From assembly GCA_965195225.1 (NCBI GenBank), contig CBDAFL010000237.1:1-64000 (forward strand): DNA of 64,000 nt. The letters are read 5' to 3'. This DNA is from JAHIKV01 sp965195225 (lineage in GTDB: Bacteria; Planctomycetota; Planctomycetia; Pirellulales; Thermoguttaceae). Position numbers and translations under genes: made by a program. This document shows, one piece after another, positions 18,018-25,935 of the stretch. Position 1 is the stretch's first letter. Each line of letters opens with the position of its first letter. Below the pieces are notes generated by a model. The model was not told the origin of the DNA and searched no databases. It saw nothing but the letters and a program-made list of their open reading frames with translations.

Positions 18018-18911
18018 ATGCAAACCGGCTACCGATTCCTCGAACCGCAGACGTTGGCCCGCGTGAAAAACCTCTCGCTCGTCGCCCGGGGCGTGGTCGA
18101 GGGTTTTATCAGCGGGCTGCACTCCAGCCCCTATAAGGGGTTCAGCGCCGAGTTCGCCGAACACCGCGAGTACACGGCCGGCGACGACCCGCGGCGGCTC
18201 GACTATCGCATGTTGGGCCGCACCGATCGCCTCTACGTCAAGCAGTACGAGGAAGAGACGAACATGCGGGTCCAAATCCTCTTGGACACGAGCGGTTCGA
18301 TGGGCTACCGTCTCGACGGCAAGCTGAGCAAGCTGCAATACGGGTGCTATCTGACCGCGGTGCTCGGCTATTTAATGACCCGTCAGCGGGACGCGGTCGG
18401 TTTGACCACTTTCGACGCGCGGATTCGGCTCGACATGCCCGCCCGAAGCACGCCGCGCCACTTCAACGAAATGATGGAACGATTGGAGGCGGTCGAAGCG
18501 GCCGGAGAGACCGACGTTGCCGAAACGCTGCACCGCATTGCCGACCGGCTGAAACGCCGTGGACTGATCGTGTTGATCAGCGACCTGTACGGCGAGCCGG
18601 AAGAAATCGTCAGGGCATTGCACCACTTCCGCCACCGCCGTCACGAGGTGATCGTCTTCCACGTTCTCGACCGGGCCGAGATCGACTTTCCGTTCCGCGA
18701 CGCGACCGCTTTCCACGACCTCGAAACCGGCCAATCGATACAGGTCGATCCCGCCTACGCGCGCGACGAGTACGTTGCCCAAATTAGATCGTTCATCGAG
18801 AGCTATCGTCGCGCGTGCGCCGAGGCCCGGATCGACTACGTCTCTGCCGACACCTCGACGCCCTACGATTTCATGCTGTCGCGATACGTCGCCAAACGGG
18901 GCCGCCCATGA
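18018..18911 (+). CDS. DUF58 / VWA-like domain protein
   Basis: 297 aa. It has the DUF58 core with GFSAEFAEHREYTAGDDPRRLDYR-type residues (about 40-65), followed by a von Willebrand A-like fold with the MIDAS start DTSGSMG (about 89-95). DUF58 proteins commonly pair with MoxR AAA ATPases and BatA-like proteins in membrane-associated chaperone or stress systems. Start at the ATG of MQTGYRFL, matching related proteins. Its TGA overlaps the ATG of the next gene (ATGA), so the two are translationally coupled. The matching moxR lies 3.2 kb away on the opposite strand. Confidence 0.85.
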   Translation: MQTGYRFLEPQTLARVKNLSLVARGVVEGFISGLHSSPYKGFSAEFAEHREYTAGDDPRRLDYRMLGRTDRLYVKQYEEETNMRVQILLDTSGSMGYRLDGKLSKLQYGCYLTAVLGYLMTRQRDAVGLTTFDARIRLDMPARSTPRHFNEMMERLEAVEAAGETDVAETLHRIADRLKRRGLIVLISDLYGEPEEIVRALHHFRHRRHEVIVFHVLDRAEIDFPFRDATAFHDLETGQSIQVDPAYARDEYVAQIRSFIESYRRACAEARIDYVSADTSTPYDFMLSRYVAKRGRP

Positions 18912-21097
18912 CCTTCGCCGCGCCGCTGTTTCTGTTGGCCGTATTTGCCGCCGCGATCCCCGTCGTGTTGCATCTGGTCAATCGTCGTCGGGCAAAGAAG
19001 GCCCCGTTTCCGACGCTACGGTTCCTGAAACTGAGCATGCAGAAAACACGGCGGCGAAAGCGGATACAAGACCTGCTGTTGATGGTGCTCCGCGTGGCGG
19101 TGCTGCTGTTGGTGGCCGTGGGACTGGCCCGGCCGGCGATGACCAACCTTGGCGCCCTCTGGGGCGGCGCGCGGACGGCGGTGGTTATTATACTCGACAA
19201 CTCGGCGAGCATGGGCATGATCGACCGGAACCGCGTCCGGCTGGAGACGGCCGTCGCCGCGGCGGCACAGATCCTCGATCAACTGACCGACGGTGACCAG
19301 GCGGCGCTGCTACCCACCTGCGGCCCGCCGCCGCCGGGCGCCGGCCGGTTGGACCGCACCCAACAGTCCGTCCGCCAAATCCTCCGACAATGTCGTGTCA
19401 GCTACGAGCGGGCCAATCTGAGGTTGAAGCTGCGGCAAGCCCGGCAAATGTTGGCCGGCTCGGACGCGCCAAACAAGCAGATATACATACTGACCGACAT
19501 GCAGCAGGCGTCGTGGAATGAGGGGCGAGGGCTGGGCACTTCAGTGCCCAGTGCGGAGGGCAACGAGCGTTTGGCAGCCGCCGGTACGGCGGCTTCCGAC
19601 GTCGGGGCCGACGTGCCGTCGGCCGCTAAACAACAAATCCCCGTCATCATAGTCGATTGCGACCGCGATCCGAAACCGGACGCGGCCGTTGAAAGGGTCG
19701 ATCTCGAAACGGCCGTGCCGATGGTCGGGTTGCCGGCGAAGGCCGTCGTCACCGTGCTGAACGCCTCGTCGGTCGCCCAACAACGGTTGGTTGAACTCAC
19801 CATCGACGGAGTGAAGCAGGCGAGCAGTCCCCAGTTGAACATTCCGCCCGGCGGGCGTGTAAAACACGGTTTCACCTTTTCGCTTCAACGCGCAGGACTG
19901 CATCGCGGCCAGCTAAGCCTGGTCGGCGAGGACGGCTCGCGGTACGACGACCGCCGCTTCTTCGCCATCGACCTCGGCCGGAGCATTCCGGTGGCCGTGG
20001 TCGAGGCGCGGCGTCACGAAATACCGCACCTCGACGACGCGTACTATCTGGAGCAGGCCCTGGCCTTAGGTCCGGCCGGCGCCGGCGGGTTCAATGTGTC
20101 GACGCTACCCGTCGGCGATCTGACCGGCGAACCGTTGGAGAAGTATAAGGTCTTGTACTGCGTGAATCTGCCCGCGCTGGATGCCGAGACGGCCGAGCGG
20201 CTTGGCGCCTACGTCGCCGGCGGCGGCAATCTCGTCTGGATCTGCGGCGACAACGTTGAGACGGGGGCGTACAACCGGATGAACCAACTCTCCGGCGGGC
20301 GGTTGCTGCCCGCGCCGCTGGTGGACGTTCGTACGATCGGGCGGCAAGAGGGACGCGATAGCTGGCACGTCGGATTCCTGGACGAGAAACACCCGGCCTT
20401 GAAAAACTTGTTTGAACCGGCCTCGCTGTACAAATCGGTTCTGGTCTACCGGCACGTCCGCATGGAGGTCGAAAAAGGGCACGCGCGGGTGCTGGCCCGG
20501 CTCGACGACGGCGAACCGTTGCTGGTCGAGCGGAGCGTGGGCGACGGCCGAACGCTGATGCTCGGCGCCGGCGCGGTGGTGAGTTGGTCCAACCTGCCGC
20601 TGCGGCCGATCTTCATGCCGTTGGTCGTTCGGCTTACTGTCCATCTGTCGGAGATCGCTCGCGTCAGGACGAATCTTCTCGCCGGCCAGCCGCTGGAGTA
20701 CCGGTTTTTTGGAGAGACGGAACCGCTGGAGGTCGAGCTGGTTCCGCCCAACGGCGAAACGCTGCGGCTAAAAACATCCGGGGAGTTCCGCTACACGAAC
20801 ACTCACGACATTGGTATTTACGTGTTGCGGATTCCAGGCGCCGCGAGTCCGACGCAATTGGTCTATTCGGTCAATTTCGATCCCGCCGAGGCCGAGCCGG
20901 CAAAGATCGAGCGGCCCAAGCTCGAAGAATTATTGGATGGCGCTCCGTTGATCGTCGCCAACGACCCCGACGATCTTTCCGAAACATTCGTCCTGCTCCG
21001 GGAGGGCAAGAGCCTATGGGGGCCGTTTCTGTTGGCGGTCTTAATCGCCCTAGTGTTCGAGACGTTTCTTTCCAACCGGTTCGGCTCGAAAACGTGA
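18908..21097 (+). CDS. BatA-like membrane protein with VWA-like domain and in-frame palindromic insert
   Basis: 729 aa. It begins with the BatA N-terminal domain (LFLLAVFAAAIPVVLHLVNR, then RRRAKKAPFPTLRFL). A second membrane helix (about 57-75) and a VWA-like segment (VVIILDNSASMGM, about 95-108) follow. It ends with a membrane helix and short tail. Middle parts look like a glutamine amidotransferase-like fold common in these proteins (VLYCVNLPALDAETAERLGAYV). Residues about 208-242 are encoded by two palindromes (19532-19551 and 19569-19631), the second closely matching an intergenic element upstream of hutH. The reading frame is kept. Coupled to the DUF58 gene by a 4-bp overlap. Confidence 0.8.
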   Translation: MTFAAPLFLLAVFAAAIPVVLHLVNRRRAKKAPFPTLRFLKLSMQKTRRRKRIQDLLLMVLRVAVLLLVAVGLARPAMTNLGALWGGARTAVVIILDNSASMGMIDRNRVRLETAVAAAAQILDQLTDGDQAALLPTCGPPPPGAGRLDRTQQSVRQILRQCRVSYERANLRLKLRQARQMLAGSDAPNKQIYILTDMQQASWNEGRGLGTSVPSAEGNERLAAAGTAASDVGADVPSAAKQQIPVIIVDCDRDPKPDAAVERVDLETAVPMVGLPAKAVVTVLNASSVAQQRLVELTIDGVKQASSPQLNIPPGGRVKHGFTFSLQRAGLHRGQLSLVGEDGSRYDDRRFFAIDLGRSIPVAVVEARRHEIPHLDDAYYLEQALALGPAGAGGFNVSTLPVGDLTGEPLEKYKVLYCVNLPALDAETAERLGAYVAGGGNLVWICGDNVETGAYNRMNQLSGGRLLPAPLVDVRTIGRQEGRDSWHVGFLDEKHPALKNLFEPASLYKSVLVYRHVRMEVEKGHARVLARLDDGEPLLVERSVGDGRTLMLGAGAVVSWSNLPLRPIFMPLVVRLTVHLSEIARVRTNLLAGQPLEYRFFGETEPLEVELVPPNGETLRLKTSGEFRYTNTHDIGIYVLRIPGAASPTQLVYSVNFDPAEAEPAKIERPKLEELLDGAPLIVANDPDDLSETFVLLREGKSLWGPFLLAVLIALVFETFLSNRFGSKT
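19532..19551. repeat. Intragenic palindrome CTGGGCACTTCAGTGCCCAG
   Basis: 20-bp palindrome with 9-bp arms inside the BatA-like gene; it encodes LGTSVPS. It lies 17 bp before the larger element at 19569. Confidence 0.85.
19569..19631. repeat. GTTT(A/G)GC...GCTAAAC palindromic element, intragenic copy
   Basis: 63 bp, starting GTTTGGCAGCCGCCGG and ending GTCGGCCGCTAAAC, with two internal stem-loops. Its reverse-complement relative at 59525-59586 shares both ends and both stems nearly base for base. Here it is in frame within the BatA-like gene. Confidence 0.9.
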
Positions 21098-21232
21098 CGT
21101 TTGCGGTATAGCTGGCGGGCTTGCCAAGGCGGACGTCCCCAGCAACAATAGGGGATACTGAAAGTGGGGGGTGCGGATGTTTTGCCAAAATTAGTTGGAA
21201 AAATGATCACTCTTTCGGCGCAAAACGACGAC

Positions 21233-21261
21233 TTGACATATGTCAATTTCACTCGTATGAT
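21233..21261 (+). promoter_or_regulatory. Sigma-70-type promoter with palindromic operator
   Basis: -35 TTGACA (21233-21238), 17-bp spacer, -10 TATGAT (21256-21261). The -35 is part of a perfect 14-bp palindrome TTGACATATGTCAA (21233-21246), a good candidate operator for the MqsA-like antitoxin encoded downstream. Confidence 0.7.
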
Positions 21262-21299
21262 TGAATGTAGATTCGTTCCTTGTGGATTACGAGTTCATG

Positions 21300-21330
21300 T
21301 TTCAGGGGTGATCTTATGCCACCCCTGAAA
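21300..21330 (+). promoter_or_regulatory. Hairpin enclosing the ribosome binding site and start codon of the toxin gene
   Basis: Perfect 11-bp stem: TTTCAGGGGTG (21300-21310) pairs with CACCCCTGAAA (21320-21330). The ATG at 21316 sits in the 9-nt loop and the only Shine-Dalgarno-like run (GGGG) sits in the stem. Folding should reduce toxin translation. Confidence 0.65.
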
Positions 21331-21660
21331 GACCGAAAGTTGGCCGAGAGGATTCTTGAGGCCCTCAAGGAATGGAATTGCGATGGTTTTATCCAATGGA
21401 AACGGCTGCCCATCGAATGGCTTCGGAAGAATCTCGAAGGTCGCGATCCGAAGTCGATCGGCTCGTTGATGCATGAACACGTCGCCAATGGCGGCGAAAT
21501 CGATCAGGTCGTTGAGACCCGCGAAGACTATCGTAATCTATACCCGTATCACTACGATTTCCGAATCCCAATTGCCGGTCGGCTGATCTACATCGAAACT
21601 CGCTTCGATGAAGAAAAGATGGGACCGACCGTATATGTGGTGAACATTCACGATGCCTAG
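21316..21660 (+). CDS. Putative MqsR-like toxin of a type II TA pair
   Basis: 114 aa small basic/acidic protein. I assign it as toxin mainly because the next gene is an MqsA-type antitoxin, the pair overlaps by 8 bp, and the C-terminus (GPTVYVVNIHDA) resembles proteins paired with such antitoxins. The N-terminus reads like a winged-helix-type segment (LKDRKLAERILEALKEWNCDGF), so it could be a DNA-binding accessory protein instead. Start at ATG 21316, inside a hairpin loop. Promoter at 21233-21261. The lower GC of this pair and its position between batA and moxR suggest insertion. Confidence 0.55.
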   Translation: MPPLKDRKLAERILEALKEWNCDGFIQWKRLPIEWLRKNLEGRDPKSIGSLMHEHVANGGEIDQVVETREDYRNLYPYHYDFRIPIAGRLIYIETRFDEEKMGPTVYVVNIHDA

Positions 21661-22144
21661 AAAAGAAAACTTATGTGCGGCGAAGCCAGGCGAGAAGCCG
21701 TTCCCGCGGCGTTGTCCCGAATGCGGCAAGACTGAGGTGCAGCCGGCGACCATTGCCTATGATGCCGAAGTCAAACACGACGGCCGCCTGCATGCGTTCC
21801 ACGTCCCGCGGCTTCAGATCAACAAATGCGGCGCATGCGGTGAGGTATTGTTCAGCAACGTCAGCAACGACCAAGTAACCCAGGCATTGCGGGAACATCT
21901 TGTGTTGCTGTCGCCGGAACAAATCCGCGATGCACTGAGCAAGCTCGGTCTTAGGCAAAAGGACTTTGCCGAGCGAATAGGTGTTGCCGCCGAAACGATT
22001 TCGCGTTGGATTAGCGGCACGCACATTCAATCTCGCGCGATGGATAATCTAATGCGTTTGTTCTTCAAGTTTGACAACGTCAGATCCGCTCTCACCTCCA
22101 CGGTAGCCAACAACATGTCTGCTGAGCAAGTGCCGCAGTATTAA
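21653..22144 (+). CDS. MqsA/YgiT-type zinc-finger HTH antitoxin
   Basis: 163 aa. Two CxxC pairs (CPECGK at about 21-26 and CGACGE at about 57-62) form the YgiT-type zinc-binding domain. An XRE-type helix-turn-helix follows (LGLRQKDFAERIGVAAETISRWISG, about 100-125). MqsA proteins neutralise an mRNA-cleaving toxin and repress their own promoter. The perfect palindrome over the -35 at 21233 is a plausible binding site. It overlaps the upstream toxin gene by 8 bp. Confidence 0.8.
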   Translation: MPRKENLCAAKPGEKPFPRRCPECGKTEVQPATIAYDAEVKHDGRLHAFHVPRLQINKCGACGEVLFSNVSNDQVTQALREHLVLLSPEQIRDALSKLGLRQKDFAERIGVAAETISRWISGTHIQSRAMDNLMRLFFKFDNVRSALTSTVANNMSAEQVPQY

Positions 22145-22155
22145 ACACCGCTGCT

Positions 22156-23301
22156 TTAACCTCCAGGCGGCGGCGGAGTGGGAACTGACCTCGGCGGCGG
22201 CGGTGTAGGAACCGAACGAGACGGCGCGGCGGTGTTCGGCGGCGGTGGTTGGCGTTCCGCGCGTGCCGGCTTCGACGGAAGCGCCTCGCCGTAGCTCGGC
22301 TCCGGCACGGTCTGCAAAATCTTCTCGATCACCTGGTCCACGTCGATTCCCTCGGCGTCGGCGTTGAAATTGGTGAACAGCCTGTGTCGCAAAACCGGAT
22401 AGGCCATCGCGCGAACGTCCTCGGCCGAAACGGCGAACCGGCCGCGTAGGATCGCCCTCGCTTTCGCGCCCATGACCATGTACTGCGCGGCCCGAGGACC
22501 GGCGCCCCAGGCGAGCCAGTTTTTCACAAAATCGGGGCTGGGCGGCTCCTTCGGCCGCGTGGCCCGAGCCAGATCGACCGCGTAATCGACCACGTGCCGG
22601 CTGGCGGGCACTTGACGCACGAGTTGCTGCGCCCAGAGCACGTCCCGGCCGTGCAACACCGGACGGACCTCCGGGCGGGAAGTCTGAGTGGTCGCCATCA
22701 CGATCTCACGCTCCTCGCTGCGCGTCGGATAACCGATGTTGATCGACAGCATGAAGCGGTCCAACTGGGCCTCGGGCAGCGGGTAGGTTCCTTCCTGCTC
22801 GATCGGGTTCTGCGTGGCCATGACGAAAAACGGCGGGGCAAGCGGATAGGTGTTACCCGCCACGGTGATTTCGTGCTCCTGCATCGCCTGCAACAACGCC
22901 GCCTGGGTCTTGGGCGGCGTTCGGTTGATTTCGTCGGCCAGCACGATATTGGAAAAGACCGGTCCCCGCACAAAGCGGAAACTGCGCTGGCCGGTGGCCT
23001 GGTCCTGGTCGATAAGCTCCGTGCCCGTGATGTCGCTGGGCATCAGATCGGGTGTGAACTGGATGCGCGTGAACTTCAAGTGCAGGGCTTGGGCCAGCGT
23101 CGAGACGGCCAGCGTCTTGGCCAAACCCGGCACGCCGATCGTCAGACAATGCCCTCGGGCAAATACGCAGATCAGCATCTGCTCGATCATCTCGTCCTGT
23201 CCGATGATGACCTTATGGACCTCGCCGACCAGTGCCTCGCGTGCCTGGGCGACCCGCCGGACCGCTTCCTCGGGACTAATCTGGGGGGTGGGTGATGGCA
23301 T
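22156..23301 (-). CDS. MoxR family AAA+ ATPase
   Basis: 381 aa. Walker A is a MoxR variant (IGVPGLAKT). FSNIVLADEINRTPPKTQAALLQAMQEHEITVAG covers Walker B and the typical MoxR sensor region. The C-terminal lid (AVSAEDVRAMAYPVLRHRL) matches MoxR. The last 45 residues are Pro-rich (PPPPRSVPTPPPP repeats), an unusual flexible tail. MoxR ATPases work with DUF58 and VWA proteins, which here lie on the other strand and converge on it across a TA pair. GGAGCAGGGA precedes the ATG. Confidence 0.9.
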   Translation of the reverse strand: MPSPTPQISPEEAVRRVAQAREALVGEVHKVIIGQDEMIEQMLICVFARGHCLTIGVPGLAKTLAVSTLAQALHLKFTRIQFTPDLMPSDITGTELIDQDQATGQRSFRFVRGPVFSNIVLADEINRTPPKTQAALLQAMQEHEITVAGNTYPLAPPFFVMATQNPIEQEGTYPLPEAQLDRFMLSINIGYPTRSEEREIVMATTQTSRPEVRPVLHGRDVLWAQQLVRQVPASRHVVDYAVDLARATRPKEPPSPDFVKNWLAWGAGPRAAQYMVMGAKARAILRGRFAVSAEDVRAMAYPVLRHRLFTNFNADAEGIDVDQVIEKILQTVPEPSYGEALPSKPARAERQPPPPNTAAPSRSVPTPPPPRSVPTPPPPGG

Positions 23302-23420
23302 ATCCCTGCTCCAGTCGCTCGATTACTTCCCTCCACTACGACATCTATATACATTAGTTGATAGGGGAGGCTCGATCAATGGTGTTGATCGGCGATCATT
23401 TTTTCACCATTGGACATTAA

Positions 23421-25565
23421 ATGCCAATCACAAAAATCATCGCCGTAAGAATCGCAACTATTGCGGTTATTCTTGCATCCATCAACGGCGCGTTGGCCCA
23501 ATCCTTCCGCCGCGGCGGCACGGAGTTCAACGCCGTCCGCTCGGTGTTTGTTCCCGCCCGAAAAACGTACACGGTCGTCGTAGTCGAGTTCCTTCACCAC
23601 GGCGAGATTAGCCCCGACGGCCGCAACGTGCTGGTCGCCGCGCGGAACAAGAAAGCGGTCCCGTTTCGCGTGCTGCAAGTCGGGCCGGGCGACTTCTGCC
23701 GGATGGCCTTCCAGACGATCAAAGGTCAATCGGCCTACGACGTTTTTTACGGCGGCGATCCACCCCGCGACGAACCGCCGGCGTGGACCTGCCACGATGG
23801 ATTGTTGCTGGAGACACGAAAGTTTAGCCGTTGCGACCTGAGGAGTCTCGAATCGGTGCGCGAGGCGTTCCAGTCCGCCGCGCCGATCGGCGCCGACTAC
23901 GTCGAAGGCGTGTTCCACGCCGCCAATCCATGCAGTCTCAAGCGGGAACCGTTCCTCAGCCGCTACAGCGGTTACTTGCATCTGCGCGAGTCGGGTACTT
24001 ATGGATTCTTCGTTTCCAGCCGGGATTGCAGCTTTCTGCTGATCGACGGCAAGCCGGTGGCCTCGGCCCCCGGCCGTCACGGTCCCCGACGCCGCGCCAC
24101 TCGCGGCAGCCGGCACGACGTTAAACTTACTGCCGGCAAGCACAAGCTAGAGTATTACCATGCCGCCGCCGGACCGAACGCCGTGATGGCCGTCGCGTGG
24201 GAGATCGATCCGCCGGAGGAGAAGCCGCGGCGGCCGAGGAAGATTCCGGCGGAGGTTTTTCACTCGCATCTGGTCGGCCGCCTGCCCGCGGGACGGGTCA
24301 GCCTGCGGGTCGGCGGACAAGCGCCGGACTTTCTGGCCGACGTGGCCGGCGACGTGCCGCTGCCGGACAACAACGTGCCGCTGGTGGGCGTGAAGTTCCG
24401 CGACCTTTCGCCGAAAACGCTCACCGCGCATGGGGCGAAAATCCGCTGGGACTTCGGCGACGGGCAGACCAGCGATTTGCCCAACGTCGATCACGTTTAC
24501 CTCCGGCCGGGCCTGTACACCGTGACGCTTTCCGTCCGCCGCGGCGTGAGAAGGGCCGAAACGACCAACCACATTTACGTCGACCGACCGCTGCTTACTT
24601 CCAGGGACAAACTGCACACGCTGGACGAATACCTGAGGATCATCGAGACCTACGACCCGCGCAAACTCGATGCCGCGTCGCTGAGGCAATTGGCTTTTGT
24701 CTTCGAGGCGAAGGCCCTCGCGGTGCCCGCCGATCAATCCGAAAGCTACCTGGCCAAGGCGGTCGAGGCGGTCCAGACGGCCTTCCGGGATGATTCGGCC
24801 GCCAAGGGGGACGACGACCTGCTGAAACTGGCGCAACTGATCGGCCCGCTGGCCCGATTCCGCTTGGGCGACTCCCAAACGGCGCTGGAGATTTGGCGCG
24901 GCGCGGCGCGGCGAATCGGCGCCGCCGAACCGAAAGCGGAGTGCGAGATAGCCGCGGCCGAGGTGGCCGTCAACGATCTCCTACGCGCCGCCGATGCCAA
25001 GCCGTTGCTGGAGGCGGCGACGAAAAGGCTAGGCAAGGACCGCTCGGGGGCGCTTGTTGCCGAGTTGCAGCGAGTTTGGGGCGATTTTTATGCGGCCACG
25101 GGCGATGGCCGCTCCGCCCGGAACGCTTACCTCGAAGCCCAACGGCTTCTGAGTTCTTCGCGGCGGTTCAACGTCGAGACGGCGCAGCGCGGCGCCCACG
25201 CCCGTTCGACCGAGGAATTTCTCCGCTCGAAGCAGTACGTCCGCGCGGCGGAGGAGCTCGATTCCTGGCTGCGCGCGTTTCCAGTGGCGCGGCTCGACGG
25301 CTATCCGACGCTGCTGCTGGCCCGCTATTGGTCCGGCCGCGAGAAGTACGCCCAGGCGATTGCCCAGGCGGAGCAGTTGCATACGGTCAGCCCCGACTCG
25401 CCGTACATCGACCAGTTGTTGTTTCTGGCGGCCGATTGCGAGATGCGATTGGGACGGAAGGACCGCTCGTTGGCCACGCTCCACTCGCTGGTGAACGACT
25501 ATCCCGGCAGTCCGTTGGCGCCGCTGGCGAAGAAGAACATCGAGATTTTAGAGGGCGGGAACTAA
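23421..25565 (+). CDS. Exported PA14/PKD-domain protein with TPR-like C-terminus
   Basis: 714 aa. Signal peptide (IIAVRIATIAVILASINGALA). Residues about 140-255 resemble a PA14-type beta-barrel (YSGYLHLRESGTYGFFVSS, LLIDGK, LEYYHAAAG), usually carbohydrate-linked. Residues about 310-390 are a PKD domain (KIRWDFGDGQTS, VYLRPGLYTVTLSV). The last 250 residues are helical repeats ending in a TPR-like segment (DSPYIDQLLFLAADCEMRLGRKDRSL). Probably periplasmic or surface-bound. It diverges from moxR with 119 bp between the starts. Function unknown. Confidence 0.75.
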   Translation: MPITKIIAVRIATIAVILASINGALAQSFRRGGTEFNAVRSVFVPARKTYTVVVVEFLHHGEISPDGRNVLVAARNKKAVPFRVLQVGPGDFCRMAFQTIKGQSAYDVFYGGDPPRDEPPAWTCHDGLLLETRKFSRCDLRSLESVREAFQSAAPIGADYVEGVFHAANPCSLKREPFLSRYSGYLHLRESGTYGFFVSSRDCSFLLIDGKPVASAPGRHGPRRRATRGSRHDVKLTAGKHKLEYYHAAAGPNAVMAVAWEIDPPEEKPRRPRKIPAEVFHSHLVGRLPAGRVSLRVGGQAPDFLADVAGDVPLPDNNVPLVGVKFRDLSPKTLTAHGAKIRWDFGDGQTSDLPNVDHVYLRPGLYTVTLSVRRGVRRAETTNHIYVDRPLLTSRDKLHTLDEYLRIIETYDPRKLDAASLRQLAFVFEAKALAVPADQSESYLAKAVEAVQTAFRDDSAAKGDDDLLKLAQLIGPLARFRLGDSQTALEIWRGAARRIGAAEPKAECEIAAAEVAVNDLLRAADAKPLLEAATKRLGKDRSGALVAELQRVWGDFYAATGDGRSARNAYLEAQRLLSSSRRFNVETAQRGAHARSTEEFLRSKQYVRAAEELDSWLRAFPVARLDGYPTLLLARYWSGREKYAQAIAQAEQLHTVSPDSPYIDQLLFLAADCEMRLGRKDRSLATLHSLVNDYPGSPLAPLAKKNIEILEGGN

Positions 25566-25935
25566 AGAAACCGGCGCGGCAGGGGCCCCAAAAACCCAGC
25601 TTCCCCCACCACGCCGCGACCAACGCTCCTCCCCCAAGCGCGGATGCATTAGAACTATAGGATGATGCTCAAGGCAGAGCAAAAATATCCCTGACGTTTG
25701 CCGGCCGGAAGACCCACGGGTTGCGGTCCGTGGGTTTGAGAGCCTAATCAAGTGGCCAATTCGCCACATGCGGCGCGGTTTGGCAACGCTGGCGGGAACC
25801 GCAACGTCGCGGCGTTGCAGTTTTACAACAGCACCCTGTCGCATAGCAGCCCGTTGAAAAAGTTGGATTTGGGAGTTTGGGGGCCACTGCTGGCTTGTCC
25901 AGCAGTGGCACCCTTTTTCAACGGACTGATCGAGT
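25566..25935. other. Intergenic region with two hairpin repeats
   Basis: 370 bp between convergent genes. It holds the hairpin ACCCACGG/CCGTGGGT at 25712-25735 and the element at 25851-25924. No gene or RNA recognised. Confidence 0.7.
25851..25924. repeat. MITE-like element with 12-bp terminal inverted repeats
   Basis: Ends CCGTTGAAAAAG (25851-25862) and CTTTTTCAACGG (25913-25924) are exact inverted repeats. Inside is the hairpin GCCACTGCTGG/CCAGCAGTGGC (25883-25909). It is 74 bp in all and ends 12 bp before the nadC stop codon. Confidence 0.8.

Noticed and set aside
21098..21232. Insertion sequence or attachment site next to the MqsRA-like pair
   Set aside because: No terminal inverted repeats, target duplication or integrase gene seen.
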